Assembly: GCF_900187105.1 (NCBI RefSeq)
Contig: NZ_LT906482.1
Span: 248,001-312,000 of the forward strand
Length of the DNA: 64,000 nt
Reading direction: 5' to 3'
From: Eikenella corrodens
GTDB taxonomy: Bacteria > Pseudomonadota > Gammaproteobacteria > Burkholderiales > Neisseriaceae
Positions 41,247 through 50,931 of the stretch are shown here, in pieces (the stretch's first letter is position 1; every line of letters starts with the position of its first letter). Below the pieces are notes generated by a model, which worked only from the letters and a program-made list of their open reading frames with translations, searched no databases and had not been told where the DNA came from. The position numbers were made by a program, and so were the translations under genes.

Positions 41247-43361
41247 ATGCGCCGTCTGCTCACCTTCATCGCTGTTCTGGGCATGCTCGCCCTGTATGTG
41301 CTGGCGCTCGCTACCGGCCACGCCAGCAAGCTGGCGCAGTATTTCTGGTGGATTCTCACCTTCAGTGCCGCCCTCTTAGGCATTCTGCTCACCATTCTTA
41401 TCTCCCAGCTGTGGAAACTCTGGCTCGACCGACGCAGGCGGGTGTTCGGCTCGCAAACCGCCCTGCGCCTGGCCAAAATGTTTATGTTGGTGGCCATTCT
41501 GCCCGGCCTGTTCTTATTCGGCGTGTCGGCTCAATTTATTTCACACAGTATCGATTCCTGGTTTGGCAATGAAACCGAACAAGCGCTAGAACGCAGCCTG
41601 AATCTAAGCAAATCTGCGCTGGATTTGGCGCTGGATACCTCGGTGCGCAAGGCTGCCGCCGTTCAGGTAGCCTTAATCGGCGAAATGTCGTTGCAGCAAG
41701 ATGCAAAGCAGGCTCTGGGGCAGCTTTCTGCAAACAGCGACTTCGACCAACTCGCGCTCTACGACAGCAAAACCTTAAGCCCTGCCGCCGAATACCGCCA
41801 GCCGGATGCCGACAAATTGCCGCCACCCGAGCTCACACGCGACATTCTTGAACAGGTGAAAACCACCGGTAGTGCCCGTAGCGTGGCTAACGTCGGCCAC
41901 ACGCTCTATGCCCAAGGCTGGCTCGCCCTGCCAGAGCTGCACGGCCAACACTATATTTTATTCTTCCGCCAGCCGGTGCAGAAACAAGTGGCCGACGACG
42001 TCACCCTGATTGAAGCCGCCCGCGCCCGCTACGCCGAAATCAGCTATGCCAAACAAGGCCTGCAAACCTTCTTCCTGTTCACCCTCTTGATGGCTACCCT
42101 GCTGGCGATTTTGCTCGCGCTGGTGATTGCCCTGTTTTTCGCCCAACGCTTCACCGCGCCGATTCTCTCCTTGGCTGCCGGTGCACGCTCCGTGGCACAG
42201 GGCGATTATTCACAGCAGCTGGCCGTATACCGCAACGACGAGCTCGGCCGCCTCACCACCCTGTTTAACCACATGACCGCCGAGCTCAACTCCTCCCATA
42301 TCCGCCAGGAGGCTGCCCGCCACTATCTCGAATGCGTGCTCTCCAGCCTGACCAGCGGCGTGGTTACGCTCGATAACCAAGGCTACCTGAAAGCCTGCAA
42401 CAGCAGCGCCGGACAAATCCTGATGCTCGATTTGGCCGCCTGCAGCGAAACCAGCGTGCACGAATGGCATAAGCTCGGCGTAGCCGAGGCGCTAGCCGCC
42501 CAAGTACTGCTTGCTATCCTCCCTACTGTCGATAGCGACAAACCCGTGCAGCTCACCTACGCCGCACCCGACGAATCCCGTATCCTGCTGGGCAAGGCCA
42601 CCCGTCTGCCTGAAGACAACGGCGCCGGCACCGTACTCGTGTTCGACGACGTAACCGCCCTGGTGCAGGCGCAGAAAGAAGCTGCCTGGGGCGAAGTGGC
42701 CCAGCGCTTGGCGCACGAAATCCGTAATCCGCTCACTCCCATCCAACTTTCCGCCGAGCGCCTGGCCTGGAAGCTCGACGGCAAGCTGGACGATAAAGAC
42801 GCCGCCATGCTTGAGCGAGCCACCAACACCATCGTCAACCAGGTGGCTGCCATGAAAGACATGGTTGAAGCCTTCCGCAACTACGCCAAAGCCCCAAAAC
42901 TCAAACTGGAACGTATCGATTTAAATGTTTTGGCTGCCGAGCTTTTGGTGCTGTATGAGGGCTCAAATTGTACATTTGAAGCGGATTTCAGTAATATAGA
43001 AGCCGTGGTCGAAGCCGATGCCGGCGCCATGCGCCAGGTGTTGCACAATATTTTGAAAAACGGTGCCGAAGCTGCCGCTGCAGATGAACAGCCAAAAGTA
43101 TTCATCCAAACAGCGGTGCAAGATGAGAAAGTGGCGCTAAACATTTGCAATAACGGCAAAAGTTTCAGCGAAGACATGCTTCTCCACGCCTTCGACCCCT
43201 ACGTTACCGACAAACCCAGCGGCACCGGTTTGGGCTTGCCGGTGGTGAAAAAAATCATTGAAGAGCACAAAGGCCGCATATCGCTGGCCAACCGCCCGGA
43301 AGGCGGGGCTTGTGTGAAAATTACTTTACCCCTACTGATGGAAAACGATGCGCAGCAGTGA
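41247..43361 (+). CDS. ntrY: NtrY-family sensor histidine kinase
   Basis: The 704-residue inner-membrane kinase has three or so N-terminal membrane helices (about 5-25, 30-55 and 80-100), a periplasmic sensor region, a further helix (about 275-300), a HAMP domain, a PAS domain (about 355-470) and the histidine kinase core. H490 in RLAHEIRNPLTPIQLSAERL is the phosphorylation site. The ATPase part shows N-box HNILKNGAEAA, and GTGLGLPVVKKIIEEHKG. It overlaps ntrX by 14 bp. An eikDUS is read as QGYLKAC in the PAS region. Confidence 0.94.
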   Translation: MRRLLTFIAVLGMLALYVLALATGHASKLAQYFWWILTFSAALLGILLTILISQLWKLWLDRRRRVFGSQTALRLAKMFMLVAILPGLFLFGVSAQFISHSIDSWFGNETEQALERSLNLSKSALDLALDTSVRKAAAVQVALIGEMSLQQDAKQALGQLSANSDFDQLALYDSKTLSPAAEYRQPDADKLPPPELTRDILEQVKTTGSARSVANVGHTLYAQGWLALPELHGQHYILFFRQPVQKQVADDVTLIEAARARYAEISYAKQGLQTFFLFTLLMATLLAILLALVIALFFAQRFTAPILSLAAGARSVAQGDYSQQLAVYRNDELGRLTTLFNHMTAELNSSHIRQEAARHYLECVLSSLTSGVVTLDNQGYLKACNSSAGQILMLDLAACSETSVHEWHKLGVAEALAAQVLLAILPTVDSDKPVQLTYAAPDESRILLGKATRLPEDNGAGTVLVFDDVTALVQAQKEAAWGEVAQRLAHEIRNPLTPIQLSAERLAWKLDGKLDDKDAAMLERATNTIVNQVAAMKDMVEAFRNYAKAPKLKLERIDLNVLAAELLVLYEGSNCTFEADFSNIEAVVEADAGAMRQVLHNILKNGAEAAAADEQPKVFIQTAVQDEKVALNICNNGKSFSEDMLLHAFDPYVTDKPSGTGLGLPVVKKIIEEHKGRISLANRPEGGACVKITLPLLMENDAQQ

Positions 43362-44622
43362 TATTTTGATTGTAGATGATGAAGTGGGCATCCGCGATTT
43401 GCTGTCGGAAATCCTGCAAGACGAAGGTTATTCGGTTACTCTGGCCGAAAATGCCGAAGAAGCCCGCCAACTTCGAAACCAAACCCGCCCCACCATGGTG
43501 TTGCTGGACATTTGGATGCCTGATTGCGACGGCATTACCCTGCTCAAAGAGTGGGCCAAATCCGGCCAGCTCAACATGCCCGTGGTGATGATGAGCGGCC
43601 ACGCCAGCATCGACACCGCGGTGGAAGCCACCAAAATCGGCGCGCTGGATTTCTTGGAAAAACCCATCGCCCTGCAAAAGCTTTTGGCTGCCGTAGAACG
43701 CGCCTTCAAGCATAGCGCCATGCAGGCCTCCTCCACCATGTCGCTGGATAAACTCGGCACCAGCGAAGCCGTGAAGCAGCTCAACCAGCAGCTCGAACGC
43801 GCCGCCCGCACCCAAACCCCCGTGCTGCTCTCCGGCGAGCCCGGTTCACCGTTCGAACTGGTGGCGCACTACTTCCAAACCGGCAACGCCCCCTGGGTGG
43901 AACCCGGCAAAATCGAGCAAATCAGCAGCAGCCCCATCGAATTGCTGCAAAAAGCCAGCAACGGCGTGCTCTATCTGGGCGACATCGCCCAATATGGCAA
44001 AAGTATCCAGCAAGGCATCCTCTTCCTCTTAGGCAAGGCCGATCGCTACAACGTGCGTATCATCTGCGCCTGCAGCCAGCCGGTGCAAGAGCTGATCACC
44101 AGCCCAGACTACGACAGCCGCCTGCTCAACAATCTTTCGGCCATCATGGTCAGCATCCCTCCATTGCGCAACCAGCCGGAAGATATTGTTTTCTTGGTAG
44201 AGCAGCTGATTCAAGAGTTTTCCGAAAGCCGCAAAACCGCCGTTAAATTCAACACCGCAGCCCTGAATGCCCTGCGCCAATACGACTGGCCGGGCAACTT
44301 CGAGCAGCTGCGCAGCGTGGTGAAAAGCATCGTACTCACCGCCGAGAGCAAAGAAATCGGTTTGGAAAACGTGCAGGCCGTGCTCAGCCAATTCACGCTC
44401 AACCAACCCTCCGAACTAGTGGGCGGCTTCAACTTCGACCTGCCCTTGCGCGAATTGCGCGAAGATTTGGAACGCCGCTATTTCGAATACCACATTGCCC
44501 AAGAAGGGCACAACATGAGCAAAGTGGCGCAGAAAGTCGGCCTTGAGCGTACCCACCTGTACCGCAAGCTCAAACAGCTCGGCATTCAATTCTCCCGCCG
44601 AGGCAGCAACGATAATAAATAG
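43348..44622 (+). CDS. ntrX: NtrX-family response regulator with degenerate sigma-54 domain
   Basis: The 424-residue regulator has a receiver domain (1-120) with D10, D11 and the phosphoacceptor D54 (LLDIWMPDCDG). The central AAA+ region (about 140-370) is degenerate: the Walker A loop reads LSGEPGSPFE and no GAFTGA loop is present, so it should not activate sigma-54 promoters. The C-terminal Fis-type helix-turn-helix is intact (GHNMSKVAQKVGLERTHLYRKLKQLGI). It probably acts as an ordinary sigma-70 regulator; the neisserial NtrYX pair affects respiratory genes. Confidence 0.93.
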   Translation: MRSSDILIVDDEVGIRDLLSEILQDEGYSVTLAENAEEARQLRNQTRPTMVLLDIWMPDCDGITLLKEWAKSGQLNMPVVMMSGHASIDTAVEATKIGALDFLEKPIALQKLLAAVERAFKHSAMQASSTMSLDKLGTSEAVKQLNQQLERAARTQTPVLLSGEPGSPFELVAHYFQTGNAPWVEPGKIEQISSSPIELLQKASNGVLYLGDIAQYGKSIQQGILFLLGKADRYNVRIICACSQPVQELITSPDYDSRLLNNLSAIMVSIPPLRNQPEDIVFLVEQLIQEFSESRKTAVKFNTAALNALRQYDWPGNFEQLRSVVKSIVLTAESKEIGLENVQAVLSQFTLNQPSELVGGFNFDLPLRELREDLERRYFEYHIAQEGHNMSKVAQKVGLERTHLYRKLKQLGIQFSRRGSNDNK

Positions 44623-44634
44623 TTCCGCCCAATC

Positions 44635-44672
44635 AGGCTACCTGAAAATCCCATCCAACGGTTTTCAGGTAG
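44635..44672 (+). terminator. eikDUS pair ending the def-ntrX operon
   Basis: CAGGCTACCTGAAAATCC and its complement region flank a short loop, 12 bases after the ntrX stop codon. Confidence 0.6.
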
Positions 44673-45125
44673 CCTGTAGCATTATTTAGCAGCTGCCCTA
44701 TTCGCAACATCCACCAACAGGCTACCTGAAAGCACGGCTTAGAAATAAAAACCAGGGCTCCGAAGAAAGCCGAGTTGCTGCCCAGCTAAAACCAGCTGCC
44801 TCCATTTATAAACATAACAAAAATTAGCAAAAGCCCCAATACAACAAAATAGTTAGCTACTTTAAAGGCTACCTGAAACCAACCTGACCCACGAAAAATC
44901 AGCAGTAACAGCTGCACAAACTGCGCATCTTAGCGTATCATTGCAGCGGTTCAGACCGCAAAGTAATGTTAAGAAACCGTCTCCGCGCTACAGCTATAGA
45001 TAAAGCACATTTTTTCTGCACAGCAGAACCCATGCCGTAGGAAATAAAGTGTTTTAGCCTCCCTAAGCGTGCTTAGCTTGGGCTGCCTCCGTCAATCGGT
45101 GCAGCCACAACAAGGAAACAGACAC
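44673..45125. other. intergenic region before accA
   Basis: About 450 bases without a gene on either strand. Two further forward eikDUS copies lie here (near 44720 and 44868). The accA promoter must be in this stretch, but I cannot pick it with confidence. Confidence 0.5.
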
Positions 45126-46085
45126 ATGAAACAGATTTTTCTCGATTTCGAACAACCCATTGCCGAACTGGTGCAGAAAATAGAAGAGCTGCGCTTCGTG
45201 CAAAACGACTCGGTATTGGATATTTCCGAAGAAATCGAACGCCTTCAAAAGAAAAGCAACGAGCTCACCAAAAACATTTTTGCCAAGCTCACTCCCGCGC
45301 AGATTATGCAGGTTTCGCGCCATCCGCAGCGCCCCTACACCCTCGACTACATCGAAGCACTGTGTACCGATTTTGAAGAACTGCACGGTGACCGCCACTA
45401 TGCCGACGACTATGCTATCGTGGGCGGGCTGGCCAAGTTTGAAGGCCAGAGCGTGGTGGTTATCGGCCATCAAAAAGGTCGTGATACCAAGGCTAAAATC
45501 CGTCGCAATTTCGGCATGCCCCGCCCAGAAGGCTACCGCAAAGCCCTGCGCCTGATGAAGATGGCGGAAAAATTCGGCCTGCCCGTGCTGACCTTTATCG
45601 ACACCCCCGGTGCCTATCCCGGCATCGGTGCCGAAGAGCGCGGCCAATCCGAAGCCATCGGCCGCAATCTGTATGAACTCACCCGCCTGCGCGTACCCGT
45701 TATCTGCACCGTCATCGGCGAAGGCGGCTCCGGCGGCGCGCTGGCTATTGCCGTGGGCGATGCCGTGAACATGCTGCAATACGCCACCTATTCCGTGATT
45801 TCGCCCGAAGGCTGCGCTTCCATTTTGTGGAAAACCGCCGAAAAGGCCGCCGATGCCGCGCAAGCCCTAGGCATCACTGCCAAGCGACTGAAGAGCCTCG
45901 AGCTGATCGACCAAATCATCGCCGAGCCCTTGGGCGGTGCCCACCGCGATTACGAAACTGTGATGAACAACGTGCGCAAAACCATCCGCCAGCAACTGGC
46001 CGATTTGGAACACCAGCCGGTGGAGCAGCTGCTGGCCAAACGCTTCGACCGCATCATGGCCTATGGAAAATTCACCAACAAATAA
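45126..46085 (+). CDS. accA: acetyl-CoA carboxylase carboxyltransferase subunit alpha
   Basis: The 319-residue protein, with AccD, moves the carboxyl group from biotin to acetyl-CoA to start fatty acid synthesis. Family blocks include [18 protein letters not shown] at the start, [43 protein letters not shown] and [18 protein letters not shown] 45126 (AAGGAAAC upstream) gives the usual length; an in-frame ATG at 45069 precedes the leader. Its end overlaps tilS by 23 bp. Confidence 0.97.
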   Translation: MKQIFLDFEQPIAELVQKIEELRFVQNDSVLDISEEIERLQKKSNELTKNIFAKLTPAQIMQVSRHPQRPYTLDYIEALCTDFEELHGDRHYADDYAIVGGLAKFEGQSVVVIGHQKGRDTKAKIRRNFGMPRPEGYRKALRLMKMAEKFGLPVLTFIDTPGAYPGIGAEERGQSEAIGRNLYELTRLRVPVICTVIGEGGSGGALAIAVGDAVNMLQYATYSVISPEGCASILWKTAEKAADAAQALGITAKRLKSLELIDQIIAEPLGGAHRDYETVMNNVRKTIRQQLADLEHQPVEQLLAKRFDRIMAYGKFTNK

Positions 46086-47367
46086 CCCCCTGCGGCAATA
46101 CCTTGCCCAACAATGGCCGGCGCCAAACGCCGGCCGTTTTGCCGTGGAAGTCGGTTTCAGCGGCGGGCTCGATTCCGTGGTTTTGCTGCACCTGTTATGC
46201 AGCCTGCGCAACGAATTGCCGCTGGAATTGAGCGCGGTGCACGTCCACCACGGCCTCGACGCCCCTGCCGACCAATGGGCGGAATTCTGCCACGAGCTGT
46301 GCGCCCAATGGCAAGTGCCGCTGCGTATAGAACGCGTGCAGGTAGAATTTGGCCGCTTAGGGCTGGAGGCCGCCGCCCGCGCCAAACGCTATCGCTGCTT
46401 CGCCCAAAGCCACGCTGATGCGGTCGCCCTTGCCCACCATGCCGATGACCAGGCCGAAACCCTGCTGCTGGCCGCCCTGCGCGGCGGCGGGCTGCGCGCA
46501 CTTTCCGCCATGCCAGCCCTGCGGGCGCTGAATGAGCGCATCAGTCTGTGGCGCCCCCTCCTCGCTGTTTCCCGCACCGAGCTGCTCGCCTACGCCCAAG
46601 AACACAAGCTGACATGGGTGGAAGACAGCAGCAACGCCGACACTACCCTGCTGCGCAACTGGCTGCGCCGCGAAGCCCTGCCCCCGTGGCAAGAGCGCGT
46701 GCCGCATCTCACCCGCCAACTGCTCGCCACCGTCGGCCGCCTACAGCACGACTTGGCACTATTGGAAGACTACGGCCAAGCCGAACACAACAGCCTGTAT
46801 GACGCCGCCGGCCGTTTTCAGGTAGCCTCTTGGCGGCAGCTTCCCCCCTTGCGGCAAACCCACCAGCTGCACCTGTTCGCCCGCAACCACCGCCTCGGCA
46901 GCCCCCGTGCCGACAGCGTGCGCCAATTCGCCGCCACCCTCGCTAATCCCGCCGTGCGGCAAGCCCAATGGCCGCTGCCGCACAGCCGCGCCATCCTCTA
47001 CGCCGGCTGTCTGTTTCCCATTCCTGCCGAGTGGATCCCCGGCAAACTGCTTGTCCAACCCGTGTGGCAACCTGCCGCCCACGGGCTACCTGAAAACCTG
47101 ATTCAACCCAACAGCGGTATCTGGCGCACCCCGCAACCCGGCGACACCCTACCCCTGCCGCACGGCCGCAAAAAAATCAGCCGCCTGCTACAGGAAAAAA
47201 AAGTGCCCCCCTTCATGCGCGCCCTATGGCCGATGTGGGTGCACGAACAACATGGCTGCCTCGCCGCCTCCAACCTGCAAACCCATTACCACCTCTCCGT
47301 GCCAAACGGCTGGCAGGCGCAGGCAGAAGAATTGAACCAGTTCATTTTGTCGATTCAGACAACCTGA
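46063..47367 (+). CDS. tilS: tRNA(Ile)-lysidine synthetase
   Basis: The 434-residue enzyme puts lysine on C34 of tRNA-Ile(CAU) so that it reads AUA. The N-type ATP pyrophosphatase loop is [16 protein letters not shown] (around 30-45), followed by VHVHHGLD and [16 protein letters not shown] helical linker and the C-terminal domain (about 340-430) complete the full-length layout. The ATG lies within the last codons of accA in another frame, so the two are coupled. Two eikDUS copies are read in frame as RFQVASW and GLPENL-adjacent sequence. Confidence 0.94.
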   Translation: MENSPTNNPLRQYLAQQWPAPNAGRFAVEVGFSGGLDSVVLLHLLCSLRNELPLELSAVHVHHGLDAPADQWAEFCHELCAQWQVPLRIERVQVEFGRLGLEAAARAKRYRCFAQSHADAVALAHHADDQAETLLLAALRGGGLRALSAMPALRALNERISLWRPLLAVSRTELLAYAQEHKLTWVEDSSNADTTLLRNWLRREALPPWQERVPHLTRQLLATVGRLQHDLALLEDYGQAEHNSLYDAAGRFQVASWRQLPPLRQTHQLHLFARNHRLGSPRADSVRQFAATLANPAVRQAQWPLPHSRAILYAGCLFPIPAEWIPGKLLVQPVWQPAAHGLPENLIQPNSGIWRTPQPGDTLPLPHGRKKISRLLQEKKVPPFMRALWPMWVHEQHGCLAASNLQTHYHLSVPNGWQAQAEELNQFILSIQTT

Positions 47368-47624
47368 CTGCAGTTTGGACTCGCTAAAAGTGCGTTAAAT
47401 AATATAAAACAGAATCATACGGTGTGGAAATCAAATATATCAGTATCATTGGTTTCCATACAAGTTAACGGACTACAGGCAATAGCAAGCATGTAGCAAA
47501 GTCATCCCATGCCGTAGTAGCTGCAGAACTTCCACTGTGACTAATGTAAAATTCGTTCCTTATTTAAAGTCCAGCATAAGCCAAAGACTTTATTTCCTCA
47601 TTTCCCTCAACCAAAGGAGAAACC

Positions 47625-48080
47625 ATGTCCCCTAAAGCCAAGAAAATCCTCATCGGTGGCGCCATGGCCCTCGCCCTTTTAGGCTGGCGCGGCTACGATG
47701 CCGTTAAAACCGTGAAATTGAAAGAGTTTGTCGAGCACTACAATGTGTTCATCAACAACGAAAACCGCTTCCTCACCCATCTCAATGAGCGTACCGATTT
47801 CGGTAGTGTGCCCGAAGCCGTGATGATGCCGGTGCGGCATAGTGCCGGTTTTATGGCCAATTCCGACCGAGGCGGCTGCCACTCGATTCCCGATGATGCC
47901 CTGCTGGCCGAATGCACCAGTGCCTTTAGCGAATACCACAGCGTGCTGCAAGAAGTGGAAAAACAAGGGCTGGACGAGGCGCGGCTGAAACAGGTGATTG
48001 AACGCGGTGCCCGCACGCACAGCATCATCACCCAAGTGGCCGCGAAGTTTCCGAGCCGGGTTCAGGTGCAGAGCAATTAA
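47625..48080 (+). CDS. hypothetical membrane-anchored or secreted protein
   Basis: The 151-residue protein begins MSPKAKKILIGGAMALALLGWRGYDAV, a signal anchor or uncleaved signal peptide. The remaining part is helical and carries two cysteines (GGCHSIPDDALLAEC). CAAAGGAGAAACC gives a very strong ribosome binding site. It stands alone between AT-rich spacer and a DUS terminator. No family is recognised. Confidence 0.7.
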   Translation: MSPKAKKILIGGAMALALLGWRGYDAVKTVKLKEFVEHYNVFINNENRFLTHLNERTDFGSVPEAVMMPVRHSAGFMANSDRGGCHSIPDDALLAECTSAFSEYHSVLQEVEKQGLDEARLKQVIERGARTHSIITQVAAKFPSRVQVQSN

Positions 48081-48099
48081 TTGCACACCCAGACACCAT

Positions 48100-48132
48100 A
48101 AAGGCTACCTGAAAAGTTTTCAGGTAGCCTTT
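48100..48132. terminator. eikDUS-pair terminator, bidirectional
   Basis: AAAGGCTACCTGAAAA and its complement form a tight hairpin with T-runs between convergent genes. Confidence 0.75.
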
Positions 48133-48147
48133 GCTATTTGCTGCACA

Positions 48148-48342
48148 TCAATATTCGCTCAAGGGCTTATTCGGGTCGTATTGCGCCACTTCTTTCACAA
48201 TCGCCTGCCCCACGCGCACACCGTTGTCGGTGTGCGCCATGGTCGGGCTGCCGTGCAGTTCCCAACCTTGTTGCAGGGCTTCGGTTACGCGGCGGCAGAA
48301 CACGGAATCGTCTGTGCCGGTGAGCAAGCGGTAAACTTTCAT
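48148..48342 (-). CDS. DUF1737 domain-containing protein
   Basis: The 64-residue protein is a complete small DUF1737 protein: MKVYRLLTGTDDSVFCRRVTEALQQGWELHGSPTMAH is the characteristic block. The family function is unknown; similar domains sit at the ends of other small cytoplasmic proteins. ATG 48342 has AGAGGAG upstream and is preferred to the longer frame starting at 48375. Confidence 0.82.
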   Translation of the reverse strand: MKVYRLLTGTDDSVFCRRVTEALQQGWELHGSPTMAHTDNGVRVGQAIVKEVAQYDPNKPLSEY

Positions 48343-48398
48343 TATTTCTCTCCTCTGATACCGGCCATGAAGCATTGCCGCACATCATGGCCATAAAC

Positions 48399-48462
48399 AG
48401 GCTACCTGAAACTTAGCTGCCCTGCGCTTTAACTGCGTTGCAGTTTTGCTTTCAGGTAGCCT
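48399..48462. repeat. eikDUS pair with filler
   Basis: A forward eikDUS, the filler ACTTAGCTGCCCTGCGCTTT continuing into AACTGCGTTGCAG, and a reverse eikDUS. The filler is similar to that at 61834-61893. Confidence 0.5.
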
Positions 48463-48467
48463 CCGTT

Positions 48468-48953
48468 TTAAAACAGGCTATCCACCGGATTACCGCCGCC
48501 ATCTCCACCGGACTGGCGCGGCTGAGGCTGCGGCGCGGGTTTCACCGGCACCTCAATCGGTCGGATTTCGGTTTCCTGCTGCGGGGCAATCGGCTGAATC
48601 GGCACTTCTTCCCCTGCAGGGGTGGCCGGTGTGGCGCGACGCGACGCAGCGGGGCGCTCTTGTGCCGGCTCGGACGCTTGGGAAGCGGCATTCATATCGG
48701 CAGCAGGCGGCAGGCTGTAGGTTTGGCCGGCCGCGGCCGATGCGCCATTGGGCTGCCAAATTTCCACGCCCTGCTGCGGTGCGGAAGCATCTCCGGGGCT
48801 CCGCACTGAATCGGACCTTTGCATCGTGAGCCAAGCCATGGCCACCAGCGCAAGCACCACGATAAAGGCCACAATAAACGCGATCCACACAATGCGGCTA
48901 AACGTGCTGCGCGGCAGCTTTTTGGAAGAAGAAGGCATTTCTTTGCCGGTCAT
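48468..48953 (-). CDS. hypothetical membrane protein with Pro-rich tail
   Basis: The 161-residue protein has a short cytoplasmic N-terminus, one membrane helix (about 20-44, IVWIAFIVAFIVVLALVAMAWL) and a long low-complexity tail rich in Pro, Gln, Ala and Arg. The layout is that of a bitopic inner-membrane protein with a disordered periplasmic part. It lies 31 bp behind dolP in the same direction and may belong to the yraN-gmhA-dolP transcript. AAGGAAAG precedes the ATG. No family is recognised. Confidence 0.7.
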   Translation of the reverse strand: MTGKEMPSSSKKLPRSTFSRIVWIAFIVAFIVVLALVAMAWLTMQRSDSVRSPGDASAPQQGVEIWQPNGASAAAGQTYSLPPAADMNAASQASEPAQERPAASRRATPATPAGEEVPIQPIAPQQETEIRPIEVPVKPAPQPQPRQSGGDGGGNPVDSLF

Positions 48954-48984
48954 GAACTTTCCTTACAATTCAAAGTTAAGCGTA

Positions 48985-49593
48985 TTAGCGCACATTGCTG
49001 GGCACGAAGGTTTCATACAGCGTAACCACTTGCTGCACACCGGCAGTGGTGCTCACGGTGTTGCTCACCAGCGCCTGCTCTTCAGGCGTGAGGATGCCCA
49101 TCACATAAGTAACGCCGTTATACGTTACCACTTTCACATGGTTGGACGACACGCCCTTGGTGCCGAGCAAAGTGGTGCGTACTTTGGAAGTAACCCACGA
49201 ATCGTTGCTTACCTCGCCAAAACCGCGCGCGCTGGTGGCTACCTGAATATAGTTGTAAATTTTCTCGGCATTGGGCTGGGCACGCGCCACGCGCTCTACA
49301 AATGCCTTGTCGGCCTCGCTGGCCACCAAGCCCATCAACAGCACCTGGCGGTTGAAGCTCACCACAGAAAGCTTCGGCTCAAAGCCCTGCATGGTGTTGT
49401 TGTTGCGCAGATGAGTGAGTGCCGTGTTTTGGATGCGCACTTCCATCACTTGGTCGTCGGCCTGCGCGCCGGTGCTGCGGCGGTCGGTGGCCGACATCAC
49501 GCCGAATGCGCCAGCACCCACCAGCGCGGTAACACAGCCGGAGAGCGACAACGGCAGCAGGCACAACAGCAGGAAGCGGAAACTTTTTTTCAT
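48985..49593 (-). CDS. dolP: dual BON-domain outer-membrane lipoprotein DolP
   Basis: The 202-residue lipoprotein has a signal peptide with lipobox LSLSGCV and two BON domains (about 50-120 and 125-195). It matches DolP (YraP), which binds anionic phospholipid at the outer membrane and supports envelope integrity; the Neisseria homologue is the accessory vaccine antigen GNA2091. Typical blocks are TALTHLRNNN..., LLMGLVASEADKAFVERVAR and VVTYNGVTYVMGILTPEEQALV. It follows gmhA in the same order as in other betaproteobacteria. Confidence 0.93.
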   Translation of the reverse strand: MKKSFRFLLLCLLPLSLSGCVTALVGAGAFGVMSATDRRSTGAQADDQVMEVRIQNTALTHLRNNNTMQGFEPKLSVVSFNRQVLLMGLVASEADKAFVERVARAQPNAEKIYNYIQVATSARGFGEVSNDSWVTSKVRTTLLGTKGVSSNHVKVVTYNGVTYVMGILTPEEQALVSNTVSTTAGVQQVVTLYETFVPSNVR

Positions 49594-49632
49594 GGTTTAT
49601 TGTCCTTAATTGGGCGGAAATGGGTGAAGCGT

Positions 49633-50223
49633 TTATTCTTCAAACAAAGCGGTATCGATATGATCGCACAGGGCGTGAATCAGCAGGATATGGATTTCCT
49701 GAATCCGCGCCGTGCGCTTATGCGGCACGTTGAGCAGCACATCGCCTTCTGCCAGCATACCGGCGATTTTGCCGCCGTCGCGCCCGGTGAGCGCCACCAC
49801 GCTCATACCCTGCTCGCGGGCGGCTTCGATGGCGGCAAGCACATTGCCGGAATTGCCGGAAGTGGAAATCGCCACCAGCACATCGCCCGGGCGGCCGAGT
49901 GCCGACACTTGGCGGGCAAAAATCTGATCAAAGGCATAATCGTTACCGATGGCGGTGAGCGCGGAAGTATCGGTGGTGAGCGCGATGGCGCCCAACGGCA
50001 TACGTTCTTTTTCAAAACGGCCGGTGAGCTCGGCGGCAAAATGCTGCGCATCGGCTGCCGAACCGCCGTTGCCGCACACCAAAATTTTGCCGTCGGCCAT
50101 CAGCGAATCCAATAGCAAAGCCGCTGCCCGTGCCGTCGGCTCGGCCAATTGTTCGGCACACTGCTGTTTGGCGGCAATGCTTTCCTGAAAATGCTGCAAT
50201 ACGCGTTGGGCGGCTGGGTTCAC
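49633..50223 (-). CDS. gmhA: phosphoheptose isomerase GmhA / DiaA-like SIS protein
   Basis: The 196-residue SIS-domain protein isomerises sedoheptulose 7-phosphate for LPS core heptose, or acts as the DnaA-binding DiaA; the two are close relatives. [47 protein letters not shown] and [23 protein letters not shown] are the sugar-phosphate loops. The start is GTG at 50223, and the only Shine-Dalgarno-like sequence is the AGGTAG of an overlapping eikDUS. The position between yraN and dolP is shared with both diaA and neisserial gmhA. Confidence 0.88.
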   Translation of the reverse strand: MNPAAQRVLQHFQESIAAKQQCAEQLAEPTARAAALLLDSLMADGKILVCGNGGSAADAQHFAAELTGRFEKERMPLGAIALTTDTSALTAIGNDYAFDQIFARQVSALGRPGDVLVAISTSGNSGNVLAAIEAAREQGMSVVALTGRDGGKIAGMLAEGDVLLNVPHKRTARIQEIHILLIHALCDHIDTALFEE

Positions 50224-50457
50224 AACAGGCTACCTGAAAATAGTAAATGAGAACGCCGGCTATTGTAGCGGCATATGCTGGTTTGAACAATTACCGACAA
50301 CAGGTAAGCGGGAAGAGATTTGCTGAAAGCATCGGCTGCAACACGGCCAAAACAAGCAGCGCTAGTTCGGCGAAGCGCAACACACAACCACAAGTTTCAA
50401 CCAAGCCAAAAACCTCATCCTTTTTCAGCTAGCCTGTCTGCTCCACAACCGCCAGCT

Positions 50458-50805
50458 TCAATACCCGCCGATATTCTGCAACCACTGCGGCGGCTGATCG
50501 CCTTCAATCAAGATGGCATCGATACGGCAAGGTTGATTCGGCGCATTTTGCTGGAGCCAGGTTTCGGCGCTGCGGCTGAGTTTGGCCAATTTGGCCGGAG
50601 TGATGCTCGCTGCTGCGCCGCCGAAGCTTTGGCTGCGCCGCTGCCGCACTTCCACAAACAAATACACCCCGCCCTGTTCGGCGATGATATCGATTTCGCC
50701 ATAGCGGCAATGCCAGTTGCGCGCCAGGATGCGGCAACCCTGTTTTTTCAGGTAGCCTGCGGCGGTATCTTCGGCAGCTTGGCCGGCAGCGTGGTTGAGG
50801 CGCAT
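50458..50805 (-). CDS. YraN family protein (UPF0102)
   Basis: The 115-residue protein has the YraN restriction-endonuclease-like fold. The start NHAAGQAAEDTAAGYLKKQGCRILARNWHCRYGEIDIIAEQGGVYLFVEVRQRRSQSFG contains the GEIDII...FVEVR catalytic-type motif. Its role is unsettled. An eikDUS is read in frame as GYLKK. The gene is divergent from rsmI, as in most proteobacteria. Confidence 0.9.
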   Translation of the reverse strand: MRLNHAAGQAAEDTAAGYLKKQGCRILARNWHCRYGEIDIIAEQGGVYLFVEVRQRRSQSFGGAAASITPAKLAKLSRSAETWLQQNAPNQPCRIDAILIEGDQPPQWLQNIGGY

Positions 50806-50931
50806 GGTTTTCCTTTCGTGCGATACCGCAAATCAGCACCGCTTCCGCCACGGCCTACTCCGCCTTGTATCGGAAGCTAGTTTAATTTGCTATAGTTTGC
50901 GGCGTTTCAAACGCAATCATACCCGAAGATC

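Noticed and set aside
48748-50115. Plus-strand open frame of 455 codons across dolP and gmhA
   Set aside because: It runs antisense through three supported genes and their spacers, including ribosome binding sites, and has His/Gly-rich nonsense composition.
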